Shown: positions 62,998 through 64,000 of the stretch, one piece after another
How positions within the stretch are numbered: position 1 is the stretch's first letter
How the letters are laid out: each line of letters starts with the position of its first letter
Origin: Labilibaculum filiforme
GTDB lineage: Bacteria > Bacteroidota > Bacteroidia > Bacteroidales > Marinifilaceae
Assembly (NCBI RefSeq): GCF_002843315.1
Contig: NZ_MVDD01000007.1
Span: 218,538-282,537 of the forward strand
DNA length: 64,000 bases
Direction: 5' to 3'
Made by a program: the position numbers and the translations under genes
Notes under the pieces: generated by a model
Database searches by the model: none
What the model was told of the DNA's origin: nothing
The model's input: only the letters and a program-made list of their open reading frames with translations

Positions 62998-63728
62998 ATG
63001 AACAATAAACATCCCTTATATCGCAAAGTAACCCATACTGAATATACTGGAATAAAAAAAATAGGTGATAAAGGCCCACAGAGCTGGTTGCAAAAAGTGA
63101 TTGTTCCTTTGGATGAATACTTTTACAAAAGCAAAATGGGGCATCCATATGTAAGTGATGAATTTATAAAGATGAATTCAAATTCTCATATCACACCATT
63201 TGCTTGGGGGGGGAGCAATTTTATTTGTTACTATACTTATTACGTACTTCTCAATTAAAGATGGAAGTTTTGGTAAAACACCTGATAGGTATAATAATAT
63301 ACTATTTTACTATGCCTAAAAAGGAAATCATTCTCAATCGACTGGATGAAACTATAACTTTTCCAGGCTTTATGTGGAAAAAGAATATTACCATGCCATT
63401 TGATAAAATAAAATTTTCTTACACATCAGGTGGTCCTAATATGATAGGTGCTTATCAGTTAGTAATTGTCAGGCCCGATAAAGCAGGTTCAATTCAAGAT
63501 TTTCCATTTCCAGGAATTGATTGCTACCAAGATTTAGCCTACCTAACATGGTACATGGATAAAAACCGGCCATTGCCTCCAGCTGAAGATTTGGATCCTT
63601 ATCGCGAAAAAGATTTCGAACGTCGTAAAAAGGGAAAGTTTAAAAAACCACTGTACCGAAGTCAAATACCAACACCCGAAGCTAGTCCAGAGCAGCAAGC
63701 AGAAAGAGTACGAATTGGAGGGTGGTAA
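62998..63728 (+). pseudogene. Frameshifted paralogue of the membrane protein at 61645
   Basis: The first part (ATG 62998) encodes PLYRKVTHTEYTGI... up to a G8 tract at 63206-63213, where the frame runs into a stop after 15 codons. Removing one G would continue as AWGGAILFVTILITYFSIKDGSFGKTPDRYNNILF, a good membrane helix and loop. A second shift near 63310 then restores MPKKEIILNRLDETITFPGFMWKK and YMDKNRPLPPAEDLDPYREKDFERRKK to the stop at 63728. Its C-terminal region matches the upstream gene (YMDKNRPLP). It is a pseudogene, a phase-variable gene, or carries sequencing errors. Confidence 0.6.
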
Positions 63729-63834
63729 AATAGTTTTAGCATAGCCATTTCTTTAAATAACTATATGAGATGAAATAAGATTACTTGTAAAAAAACTAAT
63801 GCAACATAAATTTCCAACCTAAATAAATTTAGAT

Positions 63835-63924
63835 ATGAAGAAGAATTATTCAGCTATAATATTATTTATAGCTCTCTATAGTACCCTCGTTTTGTTGGAC
63901 CAAGATTTCTGTTTTCTAAGTTGA
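63835..63924 (+). pseudogene. Interrupted gene start with signal peptide
   Basis: ATG at 63835 opens MKKNYSAIILFIALYSTLVLL, a clear signal-peptide start, and then stops after eight unrelated codons. The break falls where an IS3-type end seems to begin (about 63894). The rest of the gene should lie beyond the element, outside the window. Confidence 0.5.
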
Positions 63925-64000
63925 ATTTAAGCTGCCATATTATAGATTATAAACGGCTTCTTCCTATCGATGCCTTGATGATCTCTGTTATGATATCTAT
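63894..64000 (-). mobile_element. End of an IS3-family insertion sequence, continues past window
   Basis: On the minus strand the frame 63998-63927 reads RYHNRDHQGIDRKKPF then ends after IYNMAA. This matches the extreme C-terminus of IS3-type transposases (YNxxRxHQGL..KTP). The roughly 30 bases between its stop and the break in the neighbouring gene would be the terminal inverted repeat, starting near TTGGACCAAG. The other end and any target duplication are outside the window. Confidence 0.5.

Overview
The window is AT-rich chromosomal DNA from a Bacteroidota bacterium, most likely a marine Marinilabiliales (Marinifilum/Labilibaculum-like) relative. Evidence: a TonB receptor with a carboxypeptidase-regulatory-like domain, many short-signal lipoproteins, a GldA-type ABC ATPase, the long three-domain form of IspG, -7 boxes of the TAnnTTTG type, few Shine-Dalgarno sequences, and a subtype iii (Bacteroidetes) type VI secretion system (T6SSiii). 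The genus is inferred from overall feel and not proven.

Positions 1-39,000 are mostly core genome. They hold a partial radical SAM protein, lipoproteins, a TonB receptor with a small His-rich membrane protein (probable metal uptake), a degenerate GlpD-like protein, a thiamine-binding protein, a DUF3108 protein, glycerate kinase, glutamine cyclotransferase, cysS, rnr, an NtrC-type regulator facing a hybrid histidine kinase, lspA, a DksA/TraR-like protein, ileS, OsmC, an extended SDR, a DM13 lipoprotein, an XRE regulator, metK behind a probable SAM-II riboswitch, gldA, ispG and a HAD hydrolase. Intergenic spaces carry several unusual degenerate repeat arrays: about 41-bp period at 11.5 kb, 21-bp period at 32.6 kb, and dispersed REP-like pieces at 10.3, 30.2 and 32.8 kb.

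At 39,111 a tRNA with anticodon CAT (probably Ile2) is followed directly by a T6SSiii locus: tssO-tssK-tssP-tssF-tssE (minus), clpV/tssH-tssB-tssC (plus), tssN-tssG-tssQ-like (minus), then two tssD (Hcp) genes, vgrG/tssI, a secreted MORN-repeat protein and a PAAR protein (plus). tssJ/L/M are absent, as expected for subtype iii; no tssR was found in the window. The TssQ-like lipoprotein looks like an NlpC/P60 fold that has lost all three catalytic residues.

From 56.8 kb to the end is an effector/immunity module. A PAAR-Ig protein overlaps the start of a 1105-residue VasX-like probable pore-forming effector, which in turn overlaps a FISUMP-domain lipoprotein. Two membrane proteins sharing a C-terminal YMDKNRPLP domain follow; the second is frameshifted, once at a G8 tract. 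A second G8 tract lies in the FISUMP gene. The window closes with a signal-peptide gene that appears cut by an IS3-family element whose transposase C-terminus runs off the end.
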